Assembly: GCA_002310055.1 (NCBI GenBank)
Contig: DBXS01000018.1
Location: 50,570 to 83,118 of the forward strand
DNA length: 32,549 nucleotides
Source of the DNA: Clostridiales bacterium UBA1206
GTDB taxonomy: Bacteria > Bacillota > Clostridia > Oscillospirales > CAG-382
Direction: 5' to 3'
Below, piece by piece: positions 13,719 through 23,245 of the stretch (position 1 is the stretch's first letter; every line of letters starts with the position of its first letter). The position numbers and the translations under genes were made by a program. The notes under the pieces are model-generated. The model had not been told where the DNA came from. It saw only the letters and a program-made list of their open reading frames with translations, and searched no databases.

Positions 13719-15641
13719 ATGAAAAAAACGCTCGCGGCAACGCTTTTATGCGCGCTGCTTCTGTGCCTTTGCGCGTGCGAAAACAATGCGCCGCACGTCC
13801 ACGAATACGCTTCGTCACGCGTGGAACCGGGCTGCGAAAGCGGCGGATATACCGTTTACCGCTGCAAATGCGGCGACGAATATATCGACGATTTCTCCGA
13901 TCCGCTCGGGCACGAAAACGTGCTGCTTTCCCGCACCGAACCCACCTGCACCGAAAGCGGCAAAGTCTCGTATATGTGTCTGCGGTGCGGCAAACCGCTC
14001 GTGCAGACAATCCCCGCGAAAGGGCACGACATATCCGACCCCTCGTATTTCCTCATAAGCGGCAAGAAAGAGACCGTGTATTACGCGGGCGGAACTTGCA
14101 GAACGTGCGGCAAGACCGTGCGGGAACAGATCTGCACCGTCGGTTTCGGCGTCGTCGCCGGCGCGGAAGACACCGTCCCCGCTATCCACGGCGAAGGCGG
14201 CAAGATCGAAGTCAAGACCAAAGACGAACGCACGCTCTCGCTCAAGGCGATTCCGGGCAAATACCTGGAATTCTTAGGCTGGAGCGACGGCTCGGTCAAG
14301 CCCGAACGCAATTACGATATCAAAGGCGGCGATATTTACGCGCTTTTCGCGTATAAGGGCGAGCTGCCCGCCATAAGCGTCGTCACCGAAAACGGCGCGG
14401 GCGTCTACAGCCGCGACGAGTATTCCAAATGTACTATAAGCGTTATCGGCAGCGACGGATACGATTTTACCGGAGCGGAGGCAGGCATGCGCGTGCGCGG
14501 CAACGCCTCTTCCATGTACGGCGACGTGGAATGGATAAAGAAAAACAAGGTCCATTACCGCATTAAATTCGAAGAGCGCACGCCTATGCTGGGGCTCAAC
14601 GGCGGCGCTGAATGCAAAAGCTGGGTGCTGCTGCGCGGCGACGGCAACTACCTGCGCGAACTCGCGCCGTTCTATCTGTTCCGCAATCTGTGCGACAAAT
14701 ACGTTTTCTGCCCGGACGTCACCTACGCCAAGCTGTTCGTCAACGGCGAATTTATGGGCGTTTACGAAGTCTGCGACCAGGTGCAGATCGACAAATACCG
14801 CATCGATATCCCCGAGCTCAAAGACGGCGACACTTCCATGGACGCGGGCTTTCTTATGGAGCTGGAAAACTATCCGCAGACCGCGTCGCATTATTTCGGG
14901 CTTTCGTTCGATAACGTGCGCCTCACCGATATGTACGGCGTTTCGCACACGGCGCGTTATGCGAACGTTTCGGTCAAATACGACGAGCTCACGAACGAAC
15001 AGGTCAAGACGCTTGAAAAATACCTGAACAACGTCTACCGCATAATTTATAACGCAATTTTCAAAAGCAAATATTACAAGCTCAACGCCGCGCTCGATAT
15101 AGTCGAAGCGCCCGAATTCACAAGCGCCGGCGAATGCATTTCCAACGTCATGGATCTCGACGCCGCCGCCGCGATGTATATAGTGGAAGAACTGGCGGCG
15201 GACAAAGACGTAGGGGTCGGGAGCTTCTTTATGTACGCCGACCTTTCGCTCGAATCGCCCGTGCTCACCTTCTGCGCGCCGTGGGACCTTTCCTGGGCGT
15301 TCGATACGAGCTACGGTTTCGATACCGAGCATTTCTGGGTGTCGGCGTGGCAGCCTCAGGAATTCATCAACTACGCAGGCAACCGCTCGTCCACATGGTA
15401 TATCACGCTCTACCAGTGCGAGGAATTCCGCGAGATAGTTAAAGAAAAATGGCGCCGCATACGTTCCGACGGGACGTTTGACGCAATGCTGGAAATGCTG
15501 CCGGGATTTTCGCAAAACAATCCCGAAGATATAGCCGCCGAGCGAAAGCGCTGGGGGACCGGAGATCCGTCGAAAAGCGCGCAGCATCTGGAAGATTACC
15601 TTAAAAAACGCGCCGCGTGGCTCGACACTCAGTGGGGATGA
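13719..15641 (+). CDS. CotH-kinase-family lipoprotein with N-terminal Cys-rich repeats
   Basis: 640 residues. The lipobox LCAC places the lipidated cysteine at C20. Residues about 26-150 hold three cysteine-rich repeats of the secreted clostridial type, with pairs CKCG, CLRCG and CRTCG and His motifs GHEN and KGHD. A short beta-rich InlB/Listeria-Bacteroides-like repeat (LGWSDGSVKPE...) follows. The CotH-like domain (about 250-640) has MRVRGNASSMYG, HYRIKFEERTPMLGLNG, KLFVNGEFMGVYEVCDQVQ and CAPWDLSWAFD. CotH in Bacillus is a spore-coat protein kinase; secreted homologues are common in gut Firmicutes with unknown targets. The ATG at 13719 follows AAGGAGGTG. The next gene overlaps the stop by 4 nt. 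Kinase activity is inferred. Confidence 0.85.
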   Translation: MKKTLAATLLCALLLCLCACENNAPHVHEYASSRVEPGCESGGYTVYRCKCGDEYIDDFSDPLGHENVLLSRTEPTCTESGKVSYMCLRCGKPLVQTIPAKGHDISDPSYFLISGKKETVYYAGGTCRTCGKTVREQICTVGFGVVAGAEDTVPAIHGEGGKIEVKTKDERTLSLKAIPGKYLEFLGWSDGSVKPERNYDIKGGDIYALFAYKGELPAISVVTENGAGVYSRDEYSKCTISVIGSDGYDFTGAEAGMRVRGNASSMYGDVEWIKKNKVHYRIKFEERTPMLGLNGGAECKSWVLLRGDGNYLRELAPFYLFRNLCDKYVFCPDVTYAKLFVNGEFMGVYEVCDQVQIDKYRIDIPELKDGDTSMDAGFLMELENYPQTASHYFGLSFDNVRLTDMYGVSHTARYANVSVKYDELTNEQVKTLEKYLNNVYRIIYNAIFKSKYYKLNAALDIVEAPEFTSAGECISNVMDLDAAAAMYIVEELAADKDVGVGSFFMYADLSLESPVLTFCAPWDLSWAFDTSYGFDTEHFWVSAWQPQEFINYAGNRSSTWYITLYQCEEFREIVKEKWRRIRSDGTFDAMLEMLPGFSQNNPEDIAAERKRWGTGDPSKSAQHLEDYLKKRAAWLDTQWG

Positions 15642-15844
15642 AGAATATGGAAAACCGAAAAAAACCGTGCGCTTCGAACTGCGAAACGTGCGTGAATTAC
15701 GATTATAACGAAGAGGCCGAATGCTACGAATGCCGCGTGTCGCTGGACGAGGACGAGATGATCAGATTCCTTTCGGATTCGTTCGCCGACTGCCCGTATT
15801 ACGAGTATTACGACGAATACAAAATTGTAAAAAAACAGAATTGA
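15638..15844 (+). CDS. Small cysteine-rich DUF6472-like protein
   Basis: 68 residues with CASNCETCVNYDYNEEAECYECRVSLDEDEMIRFLS and a CPYYEYYDEYKIVKKQN end. The pattern of four or more cysteines in CxxC pairs and the acidic tail match a small clostridial family of unknown function (DUF6472, recalled from memory). It is probably cytoplasmic and may bind zinc. The ATG at 15638 overlaps the CotH-like stop as ATGA; a second ATG at 15647 is possible. This gene is often a stand-alone housekeeping-type gene, so its link to the lipoproteins around it may be accidental. Confidence 0.8.
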   Translation: MKNMENRKKPCASNCETCVNYDYNEEAECYECRVSLDEDEMIRFLSDSFADCPYYEYYDEYKIVKKQN

Positions 15845-15852
15845 GGCGTATT

Positions 15853-17190
15853 ATGAAAAAAGCCGTAAGCATCATTCTCGCAGTCATACTTATGGTCTCG
15901 CTCGCCGCGTGCGGCGGGAGCGAAGAAAAGGAGCAGGAGGAAAGCGCTATGTCCCAAAACGAACAGAGCTCTGTCACGCCGGAGTCTTCCGCGGAAGAAA
16001 GCGTAGAAGAAAGTTTGGAAGAAAGCTCCGAAGAGGTTTCGGAAGAAAGCCCGTATATCGACGGCAAAAAGCTGCTTGTGTTCGGCGATTCCATCACCGC
16101 GCTGGGCTCGTGGGGGCGCACCGCCGCCGAACGGCTCAATATGTATTATTACAACGGCGCAATGGGCGGAATAACCTCCGCGCAGGGAATAGACAGATTC
16201 CCCGCGTTCGCCGCCAACCGCGGCGCGGATTATATAACGCTGCTGTTCGGGATGAACGATATGATAATGGTCGCCGCCGGCAAGCCGCGCGTCACGCCCG
16301 AGGAATTCGCCGAGAATATGAAGACTCTGGTGCAGATGGTCCGCGACTGCGGCGCCGAGCCCATTCTGCTCACCGCGAACCCGCTCGATCCGGGCAAGTT
16401 CTGGTCCGCGCAGGGGCAGAGCAAGAGTATGTACGAATCCGTGGGCGGCGATCCGCTCGCGTGGGAGGAAGTGTATAACGACGTGACCCGCCGCGTGGCG
16501 GAAGAGACCGGCGCGGCGCTTATAGATATGTTCGCCGCGTGCGATGGCGTGAACTACAACACGCTGCTTTCCGACGGCATACATCTCGCGGCCCGTGGCA
16601 ACGCAATATTCGCCGATACGCTTGCCGGATGGTTCGAATCGCGTTACGAACACGACCCCGAAGCCCAAAAAGTTTCGGAAGAAGACACATATCTCGTGCT
16701 CGACGAAGGCAAGGCGAACATATGCGAGCTCGGCGCCGACGCCTGGTATACCGCCGACAAATCGCTGCTCACCATAAAGTCTTACGGCAACGCGCTGCAT
16801 TTTTCCAACACCAACGGGCTGTGGCCTTACGCCGAAGGCGTTCCCGCCAACCCCGTTTCGGTATCGGTCAAGGACGGGTATCTGTATTACAACGTCTCCA
16901 CCGGCGCCGTTAACGCCAGCATAATCCTGTTTTTCAACGGATCCACGCCTTCTGCGTATACCGAAGGCACTTACGTGGTGATAAACAGCCGAATCGGCGC
17001 GCAGTGCACCGAAGTCGGCGATATCGGCCCCAACCAGACTCTCAAGGGAAAGATAGCGCTTTCAAAGCTCGGCATCCCCGCGCAGAACGTCAAAGACGGC
17101 AGGGTGCTCGTCACCGGCGTCAAAGTCTATGTCGCGGGCAAGGCGTACGAGCAGGTCGTCATCCGCGAACTCGCGGTCGGCGTGGAATAA
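15853..17190 (+). CDS. SGNH/GDSL hydrolase lipoprotein
   Basis: 445 residues. A lipoprotein signal (VSLAAC, C20) is followed by a very acidic Ser/Glu linker (about 23-67), then an SGNH esterase domain at about 72-262. Block residues are visible: GDS with S80, G105 in MGG, N135 in FGMND and D241/H244 in SDGIHLAARGN. Such enzymes remove acyl or acetyl groups from sugars or polymers. A C-terminal beta-rich domain of about 170 residues (about 275-445) is not recognised and may bind the substrate. It is 8 nt after the DUF6472-like gene, with weak GAGG as the ribosome site. It probably belongs to the same transcript as the CotH-like gene. Substrate unknown. Confidence 0.87.
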   Translation: MKKAVSIILAVILMVSLAACGGSEEKEQEESAMSQNEQSSVTPESSAEESVEESLEESSEEVSEESPYIDGKKLLVFGDSITALGSWGRTAAERLNMYYYNGAMGGITSAQGIDRFPAFAANRGADYITLLFGMNDMIMVAAGKPRVTPEEFAENMKTLVQMVRDCGAEPILLTANPLDPGKFWSAQGQSKSMYESVGGDPLAWEEVYNDVTRRVAEETGAALIDMFAACDGVNYNTLLSDGIHLAARGNAIFADTLAGWFESRYEHDPEAQKVSEEDTYLVLDEGKANICELGADAWYTADKSLLTIKSYGNALHFSNTNGLWPYAEGVPANPVSVSVKDGYLYYNVSTGAVNASIILFFNGSTPSAYTEGTYVVINSRIGAQCTEVGDIGPNQTLKGKIALSKLGIPAQNVKDGRVLVTGVKVYVAGKAYEQVVIRELAVGVE

Positions 17191-17204
17191 GGAATAAAAC
17201 GCAT

Positions 17205-17240
17205 ACGGCTTTGCGCAAATAAACGCGCAAAGCCGTTTTT
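17205..17240 (+). terminator. Intrinsic terminator after the SGNH hydrolase gene
   Basis: ACGGCTTTGCGC (17205-17216) pairs perfectly with GCGCAAAGCCGT (17225-17236), 8-nt loop, then TTTTT. A 12-bp stem, the strongest in the window. Confidence 0.93.
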
Positions 17241-17325
17241 GCGCCGTTTTACCGAAAACGTTGTGCGTGTTGACGCATTTCGCGCGCAAAATCTGTGCAA
17301 AACGCAGAAAAAACCTGCGCGGGGG

Positions 17326-17354
17326 TTGACAAACCGGCGGCAATATGTTAACCT
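17326..17354 (+). promoter_or_regulatory. Candidate promoter of the unknown anchored protein
   Basis: TTGACA (17326-17331), 17-bp spacer ending in TGT, weak -10 TAACCT (17349-17354). The poor -10 could indicate that an activator is needed. The region 17241-17325 between terminator and promoter shows nothing else. Confidence 0.55.
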
Positions 17355-17504
17355 ATATATGAAAATAGGGGAGGTATCCTCTTTCGCTTACAATTTGACA
17401 GGGGACACGGTTTATATAGTTTAAATTTCAGATTTAAACGCAAGCTCACACAACGCCACAACATACTATAGTTTTTCTATAGTAAAACCTTTAGGATGGT
17501 AATT
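17355..17504 (+). promoter_or_regulatory. AT-rich leader with two perfect inverted repeats
   Basis: GTTTAAAT (17419-17426) with ATTTAAAC (17432-17439), 5-nt loop; and ACTATAG (17465-17471) with CTATAGT (17477-17483), 5-nt loop. The second ends 21 nt before the start codon. The leader is markedly more AT-rich than its surroundings. The dyads could be operators or RNA hairpins; the sequence does not decide. A 21-codon open frame from 17359 has no ribosome site and is not called. Confidence 0.55.
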
Positions 17505-18257
17505 ATGAAAAAAACAATTTTTATTACGATCACGCTGTTGCTTGTCGCCGCGATAACCGTCGGCGTCGTCGTTTACGCAGTCGGCGGCAGTAAAAACGAA
17601 GACGAGCCCGTATCCGCCGCCGCAGTTGATAAAGAGGCGGAAAATAAAAACGTCGGTCCCGACGCGGCGAATGAGCCGGAACCCGATCCCGCAGGACCCG
17701 CCGTCGTTTCGCTCGAAGAATACTGGGCAAAACTCAAAGCGGAACGAGTCGGCGAGCCGTTCACGCTCGAAGAGATCTATCTGCTTTGCGCGGAGCTGTT
17801 CAAAACGGAATGCAGCATCAAATTCACCGCCAACGATTGCGTCCTGTACTTTTTGGGAGAGTATTCCGAATATGGTTTATCGGCGGAGAAAATGATCGTT
17901 ACGGCACCCGCGAACGTGGCGGAAGACGATATTTACGCTGTTTTTCTGGCTGTTTTGGATCTGTGCTTTGACGAGTGCACAAACGATGACGGACAGAGAG
18001 CCAAGTTTTTCCTTTTGAATAACACGAATTCCATATGGACGCCCGATTATGTTTTTTCTTCCAATTATGGGGATTTCGGGTATGAAACTTTTTCGGATTA
18101 TTATTACGGTCGGCAAAAAGAAGAACGCGGCATTCATATTTATGCTATCCGTTTCGACCAAAAGATGATAACAAATCTGTATACACCGGGTGTCAGAACC
18201 AACTTGTATGAAGAATACAAAGCCGCAGCCATCGCGAACGGCGTAAATATCAAATAA
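17505..18257 (+). CDS. Membrane-anchored extracytoplasmic protein of unknown function
   Basis: 250 residues that I do not recognise. An N-terminal hydrophobic segment (about 4-27, KKTIFITITLLLVAAITVGVV) acts as an uncleaved anchor or signal peptide. A Pro/Glu/Ala-rich linker to about 68 follows, then a mixed alpha/beta domain with aromatic-rich segments (SEYGLSAEKM, YVFSSNYGDFGYETFSDYYYG) and FDQKMITNLYTPGVRTN near the end. No catalytic motif stands out. The ATG at 17505 follows AGGATGG; an in-frame ATG at 17496 is less likely. Its third codon positions from about 17980 onward are less GC-rich than neighbouring genes, so recent acquisition is possible. It is a single-gene unit between two terminators. 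Confidence 0.75.
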   Translation: MKKTIFITITLLLVAAITVGVVVYAVGGSKNEDEPVSAAAVDKEAENKNVGPDAANEPEPDPAGPAVVSLEEYWAKLKAERVGEPFTLEEIYLLCAELFKTECSIKFTANDCVLYFLGEYSEYGLSAEKMIVTAPANVAEDDIYAVFLAVLDLCFDECTNDDGQRAKFFLLNNTNSIWTPDYVFSSNYGDFGYETFSDYYYGRQKEERGIHIYAIRFDQKMITNLYTPGVRTNLYEEYKAAAIANGVNIK

Positions 18258-18279
18258 AAGTCAATACCATTCACCCGTT

Positions 18280-18309
18280 GCGGGCGCGTAAAACACGCGC
18301 CCGCTTTTT
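18280..18309 (+). terminator. Intrinsic terminator before uvrB
   Basis: GCGGGCGCGT (18280-18289) pairs with ACGCGCCCGC (18295-18304), loop AAAAC, followed by TTTTT. Confidence 0.92.
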
Positions 18310-18387
18310 GTTTTATCGCTGTTCGCCGCCGTTTAGTGCGTGGGGAAAAAGCAAAACGCCGTATGCGAAAAAATTCCTCAAAAACTC

Positions 18388-18416
18388 TTTATTTTTTTAC
18401 AAAAACGTGTTATAAT
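18388..18416 (+). promoter_or_regulatory. Promoter of uvrB
   Basis: Exact TATAAT (18411-18416) preceded by TGT, with a poor -35 TTTATT (18388-18393) at 17 bp inside a T-rich stretch. I see no clear LexA (SOS) box of the GAACN4GTTC type near it. Confidence 0.65.
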
Positions 18417-18459
18417 AAAAGACTGATAAAAAATCGGAAAAAAGGAGGTCTTGCAGAGA

Positions 18460-20412
<1,953 letters not shown>

Positions 20413-20419
20413 GGCAGAT

Positions 20420-23245
20420 ATGGCAGAAAACATCGTAATTAAAGGCGCGCGCGTGCACAATCTCAAAAACGTTTCGCTCACGCTCCCGCGCGACAAATTC
20501 ATAGTCATGACCGGTCTTTCGGGCTCGGGAAAATCTTCGCTGGCGTTCGACACGCTCTACGCCGAAGGCCACCGCCGCTTTGTGGAATCGCTTTCGTCGT
20601 ACGCGCGGCAGTTCCTGGGACAGCTCGACAAACCCGACGTCGACGTCATAGAAGGGCTTTCGCCTTCTATTTCCATAGACCAGAAATCCACCGTGCGCAA
20701 CCCGCGTTCTACCGTGGGCACGGTCACCGAGATCTACGACTATCTGCGCCTGCTCTACGCCAACATCGGCGTTCCGCATTGCCCTATATGCGGCGAAGTG
20801 ATAGACCAGCAGAGCGTGGACGAGATAGTGGATCACGTGCTGGAATTGGAAGACGGCACGCGGTTTATGGTGCTTTCGCCCGTGGTGGCGGACAAAAAAG
20901 GTCTGCACGACAAAGTCATAGACGACGCCCGCCGCGCCGGTTACGTGCGCGTGCGCGTTGACGGACTGATGTACGACATAGGCGAAAAGATAGAGCTGGA
21001 CAAAAACAAAAAGCACAATATAGACGTGGTGGTCGACCGTCTCGTTATGGACCGCGAAAAGATACGCTCGCGCCTGACCGACAGCATAGAGACCGCATCC
21101 AACCTTTCGGAAGGCATAGTGAAGATACTCGTCATCCTGCCGGACGGCGAGGAAGACGAAACGGTATATTCGCAGAACTATGCGTGCAAGACGCACGGCG
21201 TTTCTATAGGCGAACTCACGCCGCGTATGTTTTCGTTCAACGCGCCCGCCGGCGCGTGCGAGGCGTGCCAGGGGCTGGGGGAATCGTACGTGCCTTCGCC
21301 GGAAAAGATAATCCCCGACAAAACGCGTTCGCTGTTCAACGGCGCCATATTCGTCAACGGGTTCAAATCCATAGAGCCGGGCTCGTATTCGGGCAATTTC
21401 TTCAATATGCTGGGCAAGTTCTACGGTTTCGATATCCACACGCCCATCAAGGACTACAGCCCGGAAGCGTATAACGTGCTTCTTTACGGCAATATCCGCA
21501 ACACGGGCGGAAGGCGGCGCGCTTTCGGCGAGCCCAAGCACGAAGGCGTCGTTACGACCATCAAGCGCCGCTACGAGCAGTGCGCCGACATGGAGCAGCG
21601 CGCCTACTACGAGGAATTTATGGAAAACATCCCATGCCCGGTATGCGAAGGGATGCGGCTAAAAAAGGAGTCGCTCGCCGTCACCGTGGGAGGACTCAAC
21701 ATAATGGAACTCTGTCTGCTCACCGTGAGCAAGGCGCTCGATTTCTTCGAAAACCTCAAACTCACACCGACCGAGCAGAAGATTTCCAAAGAGATAATCA
21801 AAGAGATCAAAGCGCGGCTGGGATTCCTTAACGCCGTGGGGCTCGAATACCTCACGCTCGCACGGGCCGCCGGTTCGCTTTCGGGCGGCGAAGCGCAGCG
21901 CATACGGCTCGCCACGCAGATCGGTTCGGCGCTCGTGGGCGTTATGTATGTGCTCGACGAGCCGTCGATAGGCCTTCACCAACGCGATAACGGCAAACTC
22001 ATTGCCACGCTCAAACGCCTGCGCGACCTCGGCAACACGGTCATAGTCGTGGAACACGACGAAGAGACCATGCGCGAAGCCGATTATATAGTGGATATCG
22101 GCCCCGGCGCCGGGGTCCACGGCGGTGAAATCGTCTGCGCGGGGACGCCTGACGAAGTCGCGTCATGCACAAGATCCGTCACCGGCGATTTCCTTTCGGG
22201 CCGCAGAAGCATCGCGGTCCCGGATATCCGCCGCAAAGGGAACGGACTGTTCCTCACCGTGCGCGGCGCGCGCGAGAATAACCTCAAAAGTATCGACGTG
22301 CAGTTCCCGCTCGGCTGCTTTGTCTGCGTCACGGGCGTGAGCGGATCGGGCAAATCGTCGCTCGTCAATTCGGTGCTGTACAAGGCGGCGGCGCGCGCGC
22401 TGGGCCGCTATTCGGTGCTGCCGGGCAAGCACGACGGGCTCGAAGGGATCGAAAACATAGACAAAATCATAAGCATAGATCAGTCGCCCATAGGGCGCAA
22501 TCCGCGTTCGAACCCCGCGACCTACACCGGGATGTTCACCGACATCCGTTCCATCTTCGCCTCCACGCCCGAAGCGCGTGCGCGCGGTTACAAGGACGGC
22601 AGGTTTTCGTTCAACGTCAAGGGCGGCAGATGCGAATCGTGCGAAGGCGGCGGCACCATAGCAATAGAAATGCATTTCCTGCCCGACGTCTACGTCACCT
22701 GCGACGTCTGCAAGGGCAAACGCTATAACCGCGAAACGCTGGAAATCAAATACAAAGGCAAATCCATTTACGACGTGCTCGAAATGACCGTGGACGAGGG
22801 TCTGGAGTTCTTCAAGAACTATCCTTCGCTTTACCGCAAGCTTTCCACGCTTCAGGAAGTCGGTCTGGGTTATATCAAGATCGGCCAGCCCGCCACCACG
22901 CTTTCGGGCGGCGAAGCGCAGCGCGTCAAGCTCGCCACCGAGCTTTCGCGCCGTTCAACGGGGAAAACGCTGTATATACTCGACGAACCGACCACCGGTC
23001 TGCATTCCGCCGACGTCGAAAAGCTGGGAGAAGTGCTGCAGAAACTGGTCGATGCGGGCAACACCGTGGTAGTCATCGAACACAATCTCGACCTCATAAA
23101 GACAGCAGACTATATCATAGATCTGGGGCCCGAAGGCGGCGAAAACGGCGGCAGAGTCATCGCGTGCGGGACGCCCGAACAGGTCGCGCAGTGCGAAGGA
23201 TCCGCCACCGGCGAATATCTTAAAGGGGTGCTTGAAAAGAAATGA
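20420..23245 (+). CDS. uvrA: Excinuclease ABC subunit A
   Basis: 941 residues, normal for UvrA, the damage-sensing ABC ATPase dimer that loads UvrB. Two ATP sites are complete: Walker A GLSGSGKSS (about 32-40) and GVSGSGKSS (about 637-645), with signatures LSGGEAQRIRLA (about 487) and LSGGEAQRVKLA (about 827) and Walker B VLDEPSIGLH and ILDEPTTGLHS. Zinc modules are visible as CPICGEVID, CEACQGLG...CPVCEGMRL and CESCEGGG...CDVCKGKRYN. Its stop overlaps the start of the radical SAM gene as ATGA, which ties that gene to the repair transcript. Confidence 0.98.
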   Translation: MAENIVIKGARVHNLKNVSLTLPRDKFIVMTGLSGSGKSSLAFDTLYAEGHRRFVESLSSYARQFLGQLDKPDVDVIEGLSPSISIDQKSTVRNPRSTVGTVTEIYDYLRLLYANIGVPHCPICGEVIDQQSVDEIVDHVLELEDGTRFMVLSPVVADKKGLHDKVIDDARRAGYVRVRVDGLMYDIGEKIELDKNKKHNIDVVVDRLVMDREKIRSRLTDSIETASNLSEGIVKILVILPDGEEDETVYSQNYACKTHGVSIGELTPRMFSFNAPAGACEACQGLGESYVPSPEKIIPDKTRSLFNGAIFVNGFKSIEPGSYSGNFFNMLGKFYGFDIHTPIKDYSPEAYNVLLYGNIRNTGGRRRAFGEPKHEGVVTTIKRRYEQCADMEQRAYYEEFMENIPCPVCEGMRLKKESLAVTVGGLNIMELCLLTVSKALDFFENLKLTPTEQKISKEIIKEIKARLGFLNAVGLEYLTLARAAGSLSGGEAQRIRLATQIGSALVGVMYVLDEPSIGLHQRDNGKLIATLKRLRDLGNTVIVVEHDEETMREADYIVDIGPGAGVHGGEIVCAGTPDEVASCTRSVTGDFLSGRRSIAVPDIRRKGNGLFLTVRGARENNLKSIDVQFPLGCFVCVTGVSGSGKSSLVNSVLYKAAARALGRYSVLPGKHDGLEGIENIDKIISIDQSPIGRNPRSNPATYTGMFTDIRSIFASTPEARARGYKDGRFSFNVKGGRCESCEGGGTIAIEMHFLPDVYVTCDVCKGKRYNRETLEIKYKGKSIYDVLEMTVDEGLEFFKNYPSLYRKLSTLQEVGLGYIKIGQPATTLSGGEAQRVKLATELSRRSTGKTLYILDEPTTGLHSADVEKLGEVLQKLVDAGNTVVVIEHNLDLIKTADYIIDLGPEGGENGGRVIACGTPEQVAQCEGSATGEYLKGVLEKK

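Noticed and set aside
14274..15587. 437-codon minus-strand frame opposite the CotH-like gene
   Set aside because: Low-complexity antisense product with no known motif; the plus-strand protein explains the sequence.
17359..17424. 21-codon open frame in the leader of the unknown anchored protein
   Set aside because: No ribosome site, only about 5 nt after the predicted -10, and no attenuation-type residue run or following terminator.
18310..18387. LexA/SOS box upstream of uvrB
   Set aside because: I could not find a GAAC-N4-GTTC-like dyad in this stretch.
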